Shown: positions 7,396 through 15,238, counted from the first letter of the stretch. The stretch is DNA of 19,162 bases from Deltaproteobacteria bacterium (GCA_016932235.1 JAFGDF010000036.1:1-19162); one strand, 5' to 3'. The notes: generated from the letters alone by a model not told the origin. Program-made: numbers and translations.

Positions 7396-8895
7396 ATGAA
7401 ATTGTCAAAAGAAAGGGAAAAAGGCTTAACCCGTCGTGAGTTTGCCAAAAATACTGCTATAAAGGGAGCAGCTGTCCTGGCTATCGGTGCTGGAGGTATG
7501 ACTCTGCGTGCTTCAGCCGGATCAAGCGAGTCGCCCAGGATATCAGGCAAGACGATCAGAGAAGCTGCGCGTGAGACCCGCGTCTGTCGGACAGCTGATG
7601 TTGTTGTTATTGGCGGCGGACCCGGAGGTATCGGCGCGGCTCTGGCAGCAGCCAGGAGTGGCGCTGATACAGTTCTTGTAGAAAGGTACGGACACCTTGG
7701 AGGCATGGGAACAGGCGGGCTGGTTACCATTATCCCGAACCTGAGCGATTTCAGCGGTAAACAACAGATAGCCGGAATTACTCAGGAATGGATAGATCGG
7801 CTAAATCTCAGGGAGGCGGCTGATTACCCGAAGAAGGAACACTGGGGTTCAGACGACGAGAAGCTTGTCTCCTATTACCAGAACCGATCCTTTTTTAATA
7901 TAAGAGAGCAAAGGGTAATATACTCTGCGCACATCGATGCCGAGATATCAAAATGCATATTGCAGGACATGGCAGAAGAAGCCGGAGTAAAGACATATCT
8001 CCATGCCTGGGGCACGGAGCCTGTAATGGATGGCAACAAGGTCAAGGGTGCCATCTTTGAGAGCAAATCAGGCAGACAGGCAGTGCTGGCAAAGGTCGTA
8101 ATAGATTCCACCGGCGATGGAGACCTGCTTCCCTATGCAGGGGCCGATTTCAAAATGGATATTGAACGCACTATGAGGATTGCAGCCCTGTCCTTTTCCT
8201 ACTGGATAGACAATGTTGATCTGAAAAAATATGAGGATTATAAAAATTTCCACCCCAAAGAATCGGCAGACCAAATGCTCGAGATTAGAAAACTCGGCGG
8301 ACATGCAGGATTTCTTACCAGCAATCTGAAAAACCAGGAACATGTGGTCTGGTACTTTCCCCGTTATGCGAATTCCTGTCAATATGACGTTGAGGAACTT
8401 ACCCGGGTGGAGTTTTTGGGCCGAAAGGAGATGCTGATTACCCACGATTATTATAAGAAGAATATTCCAGGTTTTGAAAACAGCTTTATCGTGCTCTCCA
8501 ACCCGCAACTCGGCACCCGCGGCGGCAGAAGGGTCGTCGGAGAATATGTAGTCAGTGAAAAAGACATGAATACGAACGAACCCTTTGAAGACACTATTGC
8601 AATATTCCCTGATGTGGACCGGGGTAAAAGCTCGATAAAATACCCTGTAACCTACATACCCTACCGCTGTATGATACCGCGCCAGGTGGACAATATGCTT
8701 GTTGCCTGCAGGGCATTTGGGTCGGAGGCGATTGTCAACGAATATTTCAATCTGATACCGCATTGTATCGCCCTCGGTCAGGCGGCGGGAACTGCGGCGG
8801 CACAGTCTATAGCGAGCGGCATGGATCTGAGAAAGATAGATATCAAGGCCTTACAGGCCAGTCTTAAAAAGCAGGGCGTGATCCTTCCCGGTTAG
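7396..8895 (+). CDS. Tat-exported FAD-dependent oxidoreductase
   Basis: A 499-aa flavoprotein of the FAD_oxidored type. The N-terminus carries a twin-arginine signal, T-R-R-E-F (Arg13-Arg14), followed by a moderately hydrophobic Ala/Gly-rich stretch, so the folded, cofactor-loaded enzyme would be exported. The FAD-binding dinucleotide fold starts with G-G-G-P-G-G at 73-78 and ends with the acidic residue Glu96. The next segment, G-H-L-G-G-M-G-T-G-G, is typical of the family. The C-terminal flavin-contact segment is G-Q-A-A-G-T-A-A. I chose ATG at 7396 because GGGAGGAG lies just upstream; an earlier in-frame ATG at 7324 would overlap the esterase gene and bury the Tat signal. It is co-transcribed with the esterase. 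The substrate is unknown. Confidence 0.9.
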   Translation: MKLSKEREKGLTRREFAKNTAIKGAAVLAIGAGGMTLRASAGSSESPRISGKTIREAARETRVCRTADVVVIGGGPGGIGAALAAARSGADTVLVERYGHLGGMGTGGLVTIIPNLSDFSGKQQIAGITQEWIDRLNLREAADYPKKEHWGSDDEKLVSYYQNRSFFNIREQRVIYSAHIDAEISKCILQDMAEEAGVKTYLHAWGTEPVMDGNKVKGAIFESKSGRQAVLAKVVIDSTGDGDLLPYAGADFKMDIERTMRIAALSFSYWIDNVDLKKYEDYKNFHPKESADQMLEIRKLGGHAGFLTSNLKNQEHVVWYFPRYANSCQYDVEELTRVEFLGRKEMLITHDYYKKNIPGFENSFIVLSNPQLGTRGGRRVVGEYVVSEKDMNTNEPFEDTIAIFPDVDRGKSSIKYPVTYIPYRCMIPRQVDNMLVACRAFGSEAIVNEYFNLIPHCIALGQAAGTAAAQSIASGMDLRKIDIKALQASLKKQGVILPG

Positions 8896-8932
8896 TTTAA
8901 AGGATTGAAAATATGAGAAAATCCAGTGGAGC

Positions 8933-8970
8933 CCCGCCAACTGAAGTTGGCGGCCTTCTGTGAAGGCGGG
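8933..8970. repeat. Double hairpin between the two flavoprotein genes
   Basis: Two adjacent GC-rich hairpins: arms CCGCCAAC (8934-8941) and GTTGGCGG (8946-8953) around TGAA, then GCCTTC (8953-8958) and GAAGGC (8962-8967) around three bases. CCCGCC (8933-8938) also pairs with GGCGGG (8965-8970), so a cruciform is possible. There is no T-run, so it is more likely a dispersed palindromic repeat or an mRNA processing/stability element than a terminator. Confidence 0.6.
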
Positions 8971-9003
8971 TAAACTTAATCATCAAAGAGGGGGGCTGCA
9001 GAT

Positions 9004-10935
9004 ATGACAAACTGGCATGATTTTGTAGACAGGAAAGGGACAACCCCATCCTGGCCCTATCCGGTGGATTACGATAAAGAGAATGAGGTTGAGACCGATG
9101 TCCTGATTATCGGCGGCGGCATAGCCGGATGCTGGGCCGCCATCAGTGCCGCGAGGAAAGGGGTCAGGGTGGCAATGGTGGAGAAGGGAGATACGGTGAG
9201 AAGCGGCGCCGGGGGACCGGGATGCGACCACTGGTGCCAGTGCCCCGCTAATCCCCATTCCAAAGTCGATCCCGATGAATGGGCTAAAATAATAGCTGAA
9301 CATCCGGGAACAATGTCAGAGATACCCAAAGACACCCCTGAAGTCTCTTACGGAAACGGTATCGGCAGTCAGATCCAGTGTCGTGAGAGTTATGATACCC
9401 TTCTTGAAATGGAGAAGATGGGCGGTCAGATAAGGGATATTAATGATGAATACCTTGGTGCTGAGGGCAGATATGACGATACCAAATTTATGATTTCTCC
9501 CCGCACCAGCCCGGATCATGCCAAAGAGATTGTTATACGTATCTGGGGAACCACCTTCAAACCTGCCTTAAAAAAAGAGTGCCAGCGGCTGGGAGTGCAA
9601 ATTTTCGATCGTGTCATGGTTACCAGTCTGTTGACCGATGATGGCCGGCAGGGCGCCAGGGTTGTCGGCGCCACAGGCTTTAATAACCGCACCGGCGAGT
9701 TCATGATTTTTAAGTCCAAAGCCGCGGTACTTGCCGCTGCGGGTGATTTTTACATGTGGATGTTGAATACCGAACATGCCGGTTGCCGGCAGTTCCGTTC
9801 CAGAAACGCAACCGGCGACGGCCTGGCCATGGCCTGGAAAGCTGGCGCAGAGCTTGTTTTAATGGAAAAAACCACACCGCTTCTTCTGGGTACAGGGTAC
9901 AGGCATAACTGGTACGGCGGCGCCGGAGACGCCAGCTATGAAAACCTGCAGCTGGTGGATGCCAACGGCAGAAAGCTGCCCTGGCCGACCCAGGGATGGA
10001 CGGATGGCGGTGCAATGTTCCCTCCCCCTGATGTCCGGGAATCCATCCGAAAGGGGATTTTCAGCGGTAAATGGGCCCTGCCCTTTTACGGCGATTTCCC
10101 CGGCATGCCTGATATCGAACGACGTGCAACCTGGGATCTCATGCTGGGACAGGAGTCGACCACCAAAATAATTACCAGCACCTATGAAAGGGCCGGATTT
10201 GATCCGGGCAGACATCTTCTGCAGAACTATACCTTTATCGAAGGAGAAACCCACTCCCAGTGGCGGACTGCCAGGGGGGGCGGTCCTGTGGTTGACTGGA
10301 ATCTGAAAACAACCCTGGACGGTCTGTATGCTGCCGGGGAGCAATTGTTCTCTTTCGGCGATCACAGCTTCGCAGCCGCCACCGGAAGGTATGCCGGCCG
10401 CAAGGCAGCCGACTACTCAACCCAGGTTGGTGAATCCGGAATATGCAGAGAGCAAATCGACCAGGAAAAAAGCCGGATATATGCACCGGTAAAACGGACC
10501 GGCGGCATCGAATGGAAGGAGTTGAACGCCGGGATTGCCAGGACAATGCAGTACTTTTGCAGTGAATACAAGACCGAGCTGCTTTTTAACATGGGTCTGG
10601 ACACGCTTAAGGAGATAGAAGAGGTGTTTGTGCCCCGGCTCTATGCCCTTGATCCGCATAAATTGATGCGCAGCATCGAAGACCTGAGCATGCTGGCCCA
10701 TGCGCAAATGGTGCTGCATGCCTCTCTGGCGCGCAGGGCAAGCAGCAGGCCTCTTAATTTTTACAGGATAGATTACCCGGAGATTGACCCGCCGGAATGG
10801 TCCAGGTTTGTGACAATAAAGCTTGAGAACGGCCAGGTCAAAACGGGTGATCTGCCCCTGAGATACTGGGGCGACATGAAGGCCAATTACGAGGCCCACA
10901 ACAGGGATTATACCGGGGTGTATAAAGCCAGATAA
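9004..10935 (+). CDS. Fumarate-reductase/AprA-like FAD-binding flavoprotein subunit
   Basis: A 643-aa soluble flavoprotein of the succinate dehydrogenase/fumarate reductase/adenylylsulfate reductase alpha superfamily. After about 30 residues the Rossmann motif G-G-G-I-A-G (37-42) appears with Glu60-Lys61 for ribose binding. A-T-G-D-G near residue 270 and the C-terminal flavin loop F-G-D-H-S-F-A-A-A-T-G-R are family hallmarks. The helical C-terminal domain contains R-R-x-S-S-R-P-x4-Y-R-I-D-Y-P, reminiscent of the corresponding region of AprA. No export signal is present, so it is cytoplasmic, unlike the flavoprotein encoded just upstream. The ATG follows GAGGGGGG by 9 nt. The gene is 7 nt upstream of a 2x[4Fe-4S] ferredoxin, which implies a two-subunit enzyme that moves electrons to or from an unidentified substrate. 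It is not assumed to be a true APS reductase. Confidence 0.85.
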   Translation: MTNWHDFVDRKGTTPSWPYPVDYDKENEVETDVLIIGGGIAGCWAAISAARKGVRVAMVEKGDTVRSGAGGPGCDHWCQCPANPHSKVDPDEWAKIIAEHPGTMSEIPKDTPEVSYGNGIGSQIQCRESYDTLLEMEKMGGQIRDINDEYLGAEGRYDDTKFMISPRTSPDHAKEIVIRIWGTTFKPALKKECQRLGVQIFDRVMVTSLLTDDGRQGARVVGATGFNNRTGEFMIFKSKAAVLAAAGDFYMWMLNTEHAGCRQFRSRNATGDGLAMAWKAGAELVLMEKTTPLLLGTGYRHNWYGGAGDASYENLQLVDANGRKLPWPTQGWTDGGAMFPPPDVRESIRKGIFSGKWALPFYGDFPGMPDIERRATWDLMLGQESTTKIITSTYERAGFDPGRHLLQNYTFIEGETHSQWRTARGGGPVVDWNLKTTLDGLYAAGEQLFSFGDHSFAAATGRYAGRKAADYSTQVGESGICREQIDQEKSRIYAPVKRTGGIEWKELNAGIARTMQYFCSEYKTELLFNMGLDTLKEIEEVFVPRLYALDPHKLMRSIEDLSMLAHAQMVLHASLARRASSRPLNFYRIDYPEIDPPEWSRFVTIKLENGQVKTGDLPLRYWGDMKANYEAHNRDYTGVYKAR

Positions 10936-10942
10936 GGAGATC

Positions 10943-11257
10943 ATGATGACACAGAAAAAATTAAATGCATTGCCCAATCTTACTACTCCAAACAGACAGG
11001 CTGTATTCAATCCCGAGATATGTATCGGATGTAACCGGTGTGTCGAAGTCTGCCAGGTAGACGTATATATACCCAATCCTGTAAAAGGCGATCCGCCTAT
11101 TATTCTTCATCCTGATGAATGCTGGTATTGCGGCTGCTGCGTCTTAGATTGCCCCTGCCCCGGGGCCATTAATTTCAACTGGCCCTTACAGCAAAGAGGC
11201 TCATGGAAAGACAAGGTTACGGGCAAGGTGCACAGGGATAATGTTGCGTTTCCCTAG
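10943..11257 (+). CDS. 2x[4Fe-4S] ferredoxin subunit, AprB-like
   Basis: A 104-aa iron-sulfur protein. The first cluster motif is Cys27-x2-Cys30-x2-Cys33-x3-Cys37 and the second is Cys60-x2-Cys63-x2-Cys66-x3-Cys70, with extra cysteines at 65 and 72. Trp61 directly after Cys60 matches, as I recall it, the tryptophan of AprB (C-W-E-C) that lies on the electron path to the flavin. No signal peptide is present. It starts 7 nt after the flavoprotein stop with GGAG upstream, so the two are co-expressed and presumably form a complex in which the ferredoxin relays electrons between a cellular donor or acceptor and the flavin. It is shorter than dissimilatory AprB and lacks a recognisable long AprB tail. 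Confidence 0.88.
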   Translation: MMTQKKLNALPNLTTPNRQAVFNPEICIGCNRCVEVCQVDVYIPNPVKGDPPIILHPDECWYCGCCVLDCPCPGAINFNWPLQQRGSWKDKVTGKVHRDNVAFP

Positions 11258-11307
11258 GACGGCCCTTATTAGGAGGCTTACAATCAATAAACAAGGGGTC
11301 ACTTCAG

Positions 11308-12387
11308 ATGAAAAACCAAAAATCCAGTATGATGCCAGGGCTGATGATATTGATATGTCTTATCCTGATGATCTGCGGAAGCGCCGCTGCCGCGGATGAT
11401 CGCGGTGACTCCGGCGATCTGAAGATAATTTTCGGACCGCAAAACGCAGAGGATATCCTGCCCATCAGTGATACTCAATGGCTGGTTACATCCGGCATGA
11501 ACGGCCAGGTTTCAAGTTCGGATATTAACGGCCATATCTATCTGGTCAATCGCAAAGATAAAACATTTGAAGAATTTTTTCCGGGGAAAACCCCGGTCTT
11601 TGATCACGATAAAAAGGTGTTTAGTGCCTGCCCGGGACCCATAAATCCCTACAAATTTTCATCCCACGGCCTGGCCGTTAAAGAACAGTCCCAGGGTCAA
11701 TATCGACTGTATATGACCAGCCATGGTGAAAGGGAAGCCATAGAGGTATTTAATATAAATACGAGTGGTGCCAGACCTGCAATAAGATGGATAGGCTGCG
11801 TGCCATTATCCGAAGATATTATGGCCAACAGTGTCGCGATTCTTTCAGACGGCGGATTTGTGACAACCAAGTTTCACGATCCGACTGTGCCGAATTCCAT
11901 GATGTCGATCGTCCAGGGCAAAGTCACTGGCGGCGTTCACGAATGGCATCCCGGAGGAAGCGTTAAGGCCATAGATGGTACTGAGCTTTCAGGTGCAAAC
12001 GGTATAGCCGTATCTCCTGATGACAGATGGGTTTATGTTGCTGCCTTCGGTTCGCGGGAGATAGCCCGTTTTGACCGTACAAAAAGTCCTGTTGCAGTGG
12101 AGAAGGTTAAAATCGGCATCATGCCTGATAATATCCATTGGGGTGATGACGGCATGCTTTATACCGCCGGGAATAACTATGTGCCGCCTGATGAATGCCA
12201 GACCCCACCGTGCCGGACAGGATGGTCCGTATTCAGTATCCATCCTGAAACCCTGGAAATTAAGCGGGTAGCAGGTGTTGATCAGACAGCACCAATGCAG
12301 AATGCCAGTTCTGCAGTTCCGGTCGGTGATGAGATATGGGTGGGGACCTTCTCTGGCGACAGGATTGTTTATTTATCCAGGCCATGA
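11308..12387 (+). CDS. Exported SMP-30/paraoxonase-like beta-propeller protein
   Basis: A 359-aa protein with a Sec signal (basic start, hydrophobic core to about residue 28 ending G-S-A-A-A-A) and a six-bladed propeller pattern of the SMP-30/gluconolactonase/arylesterase group. Typical strings are G-A-N-G-I-A-V-S-P-D-D near 230 and M-P-D-N-I-H-W-G-D-D-G near 271, which in the family place Asn/Asp ligands around a catalytic calcium. Cysteines at the C-P-G-P and C-Q-T-P-P-C segments could form disulfides outside the cytoplasm. Family members hydrolyse lactones or aryl esters, but many propellers of this type only bind ligands. It sits in the middle of the operon between the ferredoxin and a second exported hydrolase. 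Lactonase activity is inference. Confidence 0.8.
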   Translation: MKNQKSSMMPGLMILICLILMICGSAAAADDRGDSGDLKIIFGPQNAEDILPISDTQWLVTSGMNGQVSSSDINGHIYLVNRKDKTFEEFFPGKTPVFDHDKKVFSACPGPINPYKFSSHGLAVKEQSQGQYRLYMTSHGEREAIEVFNINTSGARPAIRWIGCVPLSEDIMANSVAILSDGGFVTTKFHDPTVPNSMMSIVQGKVTGGVHEWHPGGSVKAIDGTELSGANGIAVSPDDRWVYVAAFGSREIARFDRTKSPVAVEKVKIGIMPDNIHWGDDGMLYTAGNNYVPPDECQTPPCRTGWSVFSIHPETLEIKRVAGVDQTAPMQNASSAVPVGDEIWVGTFSGDRIVYLSRP

Positions 12388-12476
12388 AAAGCAAATTTCA
12401 CAATGTTAAAGATATCAGTAATGGCATGGTTAAAAAGACCGATGAACTGCTGTCAGATAAGATCAATTTTTTTTAA
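12384..12476 (+). CDS. Possible 30-aa small protein, translationally coupled
   Basis: An ATG at 12384 overlaps the TGA of the propeller gene as ATGA and opens a 30-codon frame rich in Lys and Asp, ending in F-F before TAA at 12474. The overlap is a classic coupling arrangement, and the frame fills most of the 101-nt gap before the next gene. No homology is recognised, no independent ribosome site is obvious, and a frame this short can arise by chance. Confidence 0.25.
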   Translation: MKSKFHNVKDISNGMVKKTDELLSDKINFF

Positions 12477-12488
12477 AGGAGATTTGAA

Positions 12489-13400
12489 ATGAAAAGTAAC
12501 TACGGAATAAGGAACAGAATAATCTTTACGGTATTGTTTCTTGCTGTCAGTTTTATCCTGGCACAATTTTCATTGGCTCAGGACATCGGGCCGAAACCCA
12601 GTCCAAAAATGGGCTTCAATCCCTTTCAGATGGATCCCCGTGCCAAAGAACTGACCTACCATTTCAACGATACGAACGAAGACCTCAAATACTGCCTGTT
12701 TGTTTCATCAAAGGTAAGCAAAGACAAAAAAGCCCCTCTCATTGTTACGCTGCATGGTATAGGCGCAGGTCCGTCAATTATGGTTACAAAACAGTCTGTG
12801 GACCTTGCGGAGGAAGGCGGATACATACTCGTGGCGCCCATGGGTTATAATGAACGGGGATGGTATGGTATGCCTTTCAGCATCCCTGCCGGAAAGACTC
12901 CACCCCAAAATGCCCAAACCGGCGATAATCCGGCGCCGAAACCAAAGGCCTCCCTGTTTTTCAATCCCGATGATCCGCCTAACCTGCACGAGCTGAGCGA
13001 AAGGGATGTAATGAATGTCCTGGATATCGTGCGCAGGGAGTATAATGTTGATGAGAACCGGATATACCTGATGGGGCATTCCATGGGCGGGGCCGGAACG
13101 CTTTATCTGGGCACCAAGTATGGATCAATCTGGGCTGCCCTGGCCCCCATTGCGCCGGCCGCATTCGGCATAGCGCCCGACAGCCTGGAAAAAATCAAAA
13201 ACATGCCGATTATATTTGTTCATGGCGCTGCCGACGAGGTGGTTCCGGTTGACATCTCCCGCAGGTGGGTTGAAAAGTCCAAAGAACTGAATATGAACTA
13301 CGAATACAATGAAATGGAAGGTATAAGTCACGGGCCTGTGATCACGGCCGCCCTTCCGAGTGTTTATAAATTTTTCAGTAATCACTCAAAATCCAAATAG
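12489..13400 (+). CDS. Exported alpha/beta hydrolase (PHB-depolymerase/prolyl-oligopeptidase-like)
   Basis: A 303-aa hydrolase with a Sec signal peptide (hydrophobic core to about residue 28, probable cleavage after S-L-A). The fold is that of esterases of the LpqC/poly(3-hydroxybutyrate) depolymerase and prolyl-oligopeptidase group. L-H-G-I-G-A-G forms the oxyanion region near residue 88. The nucleophile serine lies in G-H-S-M-G-G near residue 198. The acid is in H-G-A-A-D-E-V-V-P near 245 and the histidine in G-I-S-H-G-P near 280. A Pro/Lys-rich insertion around 135-155 precedes the nucleophile region. The ATG follows AAAGGAG at good spacing. It is directly upstream of the selenoprotein gene, 19 nt apart. 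It would act outside the cytoplasm; the substrate is unknown. Confidence 0.88.
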   Translation: MKSNYGIRNRIIFTVLFLAVSFILAQFSLAQDIGPKPSPKMGFNPFQMDPRAKELTYHFNDTNEDLKYCLFVSSKVSKDKKAPLIVTLHGIGAGPSIMVTKQSVDLAEEGGYILVAPMGYNERGWYGMPFSIPAGKTPPQNAQTGDNPAPKPKASLFFNPDDPPNLHELSERDVMNVLDIVRREYNVDENRIYLMGHSMGGAGTLYLGTKYGSIWAALAPIAPAAFGIAPDSLEKIKNMPIIFVHGAADEVVPVDISRRWVEKSKELNMNYEYNEMEGISHGPVITAALPSVYKFFSNHSKSK

Positions 13401-13419
13401 AAAGGAGAAGGAGACTACT

Positions 13420-15138
13420 ATGAACAGATATTTATTAGCGCTTTCCATCGGGATTCTCGCCGTTATGGCCGTCCGGGGCTTATCCATGGCCCAAGGGGCC
13501 GGGAGTTCCGAACCAAAGAGGCCTGACATTCAATTTGAAGTTCTCAGTCCGTGGGCGGATGTCGACCCGGTCCCGTTCCGCGGAATCTCCCCGAGACTCC
13601 AGGGCCTGGCGGGAAAGAAAATCGGATTATTCGTCAATCCCAAGCGGGCGGCTATGCCGATCGCGGAGTCAATCGACAGGAGACTGAAGGCCATGTACCC
13701 CGATGTCCAGACGATTGTATTCCATTCCGTCGGGGCGAATGTCAACGAGATCGAAACAAAGAACAAAGAGATATTCACGGCATGGGCGAAAGGGCTTGAC
13801 GCGGCCATTGCCGTAGTCGGCGATTGAGGGTCCTGCACAAAGTACCTCGCCTATAACGGAATAGCGATCGAGGACTTTGGCAAGCCGGTCGTGCTACTGG
13901 CTAATAATGGTTTTGTCGCCGATGCTCAGTCCGCAGCATCGAGCAAGGGAATGCCCGGAATCAGAATCGTGGGAGAATCCGTGGCCTGTGAATCAACTGT
14001 CATTTCCGAGATAGAAAAGGGCGTAGCGGCAGTCATGAAAGATGTGATTGAAGCGTTGACCAGACCGCTGAGTCCTGAAGAGAAATCCCCGAAGCAGCCA
14101 ACGGGAAAGACCCCAAGGGTTGCTTTTAAAGGAACCCTTCAGGAGGTAAACCAGTTCTACTATCGTAAGGGGTGGACCGACGGTCTGCCGATAATTCCGC
14201 CGACGGAGGAAGCAGTGGCGGAAATGATGACCGGGACGGATCTGCCGCCCGACCATATCATAGCAACGATCATTCCGAGAAAAGGGAAAGCCACGATCGA
14301 AAAGATTGCGGTTAACGCGGTTATGGCAGGCGCGCTTCCAACCCACATGCCGGTTTTGATCGCAACGGTGCAGGCTTTTGCAGACCCGAAAACCAGGTTT
14401 GATACGTTTGAGGTGAGCACCGGATCGTGGGCGCCTTTCCTTGCCATCAACGGCCGGATAAGAAGAGACATCAACATCAATTGCAGCTCAGGCGCGTTGA
14501 GTCCGGGAGATATCGCCAATGCCGCGATCGGGCGGGCCGTCGGACTGATAGTCAAGAACATCGGCGGAGCAAGAAAGGCCGTCGAGGACATGGGGGTCAT
14601 CGGCAACCCGGGCAAGTACAGCCTTGTGATAGGCGAGGATGAAGAGGCAAGCCCCTGGGAGCCGCTCAGCGTTGAGCGCGGCTTCACAAAAGATGACAAC
14701 ACCGTAACCGTGTTCTTTCCCAACACCTTTATTCAGACGGTCCCGGGCGGGACAGATGCGAAAGGGATTCTGGATACGCTTGCAGGCATGACTACCAGCA
14801 CCATGTCCAGCATCATTCTTATCCCTTCATGGGCACAGGTTTTATCGAATGAAGGGTATACGAAACAGAAAGTCAAAGAATATCTGGCACAGCATGTAAC
14901 GCCCTATACCTCGAGCGTCGTTCCTTCGACTGCCGCAAGTCCTCCTAAGTTGGACCTCGATAAAAGTCTTATGATTTTGGTGGCCGGAGGGCCGGGCTCA
15001 TTCATAGCCTTTCTGAGGAGTGCGGGACCAGGATTTTTCGAGAATGACCTTGTCACCAAGAAAATCGAGCTGCCTAAAGATTGGGACAGGCTGGTCGCAA
15101 AGTACAAGAATCTTAAGCCGAATTACGAGAGGTACTAG
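13420..15138 (+). CDS. Exported UGSC-motif selenoprotein with C-terminal DGLP-type domain (TGA read as Sec)
   Basis: One 572-aa reading frame is interrupted once, by TGA at 13825-13827 (codon 136); the same frame continues uninterrupted to TAG at 15136-15138. The residues around it read V-G-D-U-G-S-C-T, exactly the UGSC motif of a family that occurs in selenocysteine and cysteine (CGSC) forms. A SECIS-like hairpin starts 17 nt later. Layout: Sec signal peptide (1 to about 25), UGSC domain (about 36-226, with Sec136, Cys139 and Cys190), a Lys/Pro-rich linker, then a C-terminal domain from about 238 with W-T-D-G-L-P-I-I-P-P-T-E (Asp254-Pro257) and a conserved N-C-S-S-G-A-L-S-P-G-D stretch. The U-x2-C spacing resembles thiol/selenol redox centres, so peroxidase, reductase or selenol-based chemistry outside the cytoplasm is plausible, but the reaction is unknown. 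GGAGAAGGAG precedes the ATG. It is the last gene of the operon. If read conventionally it would appear falsely as two genes or a pseudogene. Confidence 0.9.
13845..13873 (+). promoter_or_regulatory. Candidate bacterial SECIS element
   Basis: In the coding RNA just after the Sec TGA, CCTCG (13845-13849) pairs with CGAGG (13869-13873) and CTAT (13851-13854) pairs with ATAG (13861-13864). These enclose the six-base loop AACGGA (13855-13860), with an asymmetric internal bulge of 1 versus 4 nt. The apical loop begins 27 nt after the TGA, within the usual bacterial range. A G in the loop is present, but not in the first two positions, so the fit to the SelB-binding consensus is partial. Confidence 0.55.
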
Positions 15139-15146
15139 AAACAATC

Positions 15147-15185
15147 GCCATGAATTCCGGAGATCCGGTTCACGGAATTCATGGC
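15147..15185. terminator. Hairpin between convergent genes, possible bidirectional terminator
   Basis: Perfect 13-bp arms at 15147-15159 and 15173-15185 flank a 13-nt loop, 8 nt after the stop of the selenoprotein gene and about 54 nt after the stop of the opposing MFS gene. No clean T-run follows on the plus strand; on the minus strand the next bases include a short TTT. Placement argues for a shared transcript end or 3' stabiliser. Confidence 0.5.
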
Positions 15186-15238
15186 ATTGCGGCTGTGTAA
15201 TAAGCGGGCGATTCTTCTTCGGTTGCCTTCATACGCGG

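Noticed and set aside
8068..8763. Long minus-strand open frame (231 codons) opposite the Tat flavoprotein
   Set aside because: It is antisense to a strongly supported coding frame, has no recognisable domain or ribosome site, and is a reading-frame shadow.
10417..11076. Minus-strand open frame (219 codons) across the flavoprotein-ferredoxin junction
   Set aside because: It crosses two well-supported genes in antisense and has no recognisable motif.
9004..11257. True dissimilatory adenylylsulfate reductase (aprBA)
   Set aside because: The order is flavoprotein then ferredoxin, the small subunit is short, and no sulfate-reduction genes are nearby; only distant similarity is supported.
14160..14726. 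Minus-strand open frame (188 codons) opposite the selenoprotein C-terminal domain
   Set aside because: Low-complexity Ser/Pro/Ala composition typical of an antisense shadow; the plus strand carries the conserved-looking domain.
13828..15138. Separate gene starting with GTG at 13891, or a pseudogene broken by a nonsense mutation
   Set aside because: Frame and sequence continue in phase through the TGA, the TGA is exactly at the Sec position of U-G-S-C, a SECIS-like hairpin follows, and no ribosome site precedes 13891.
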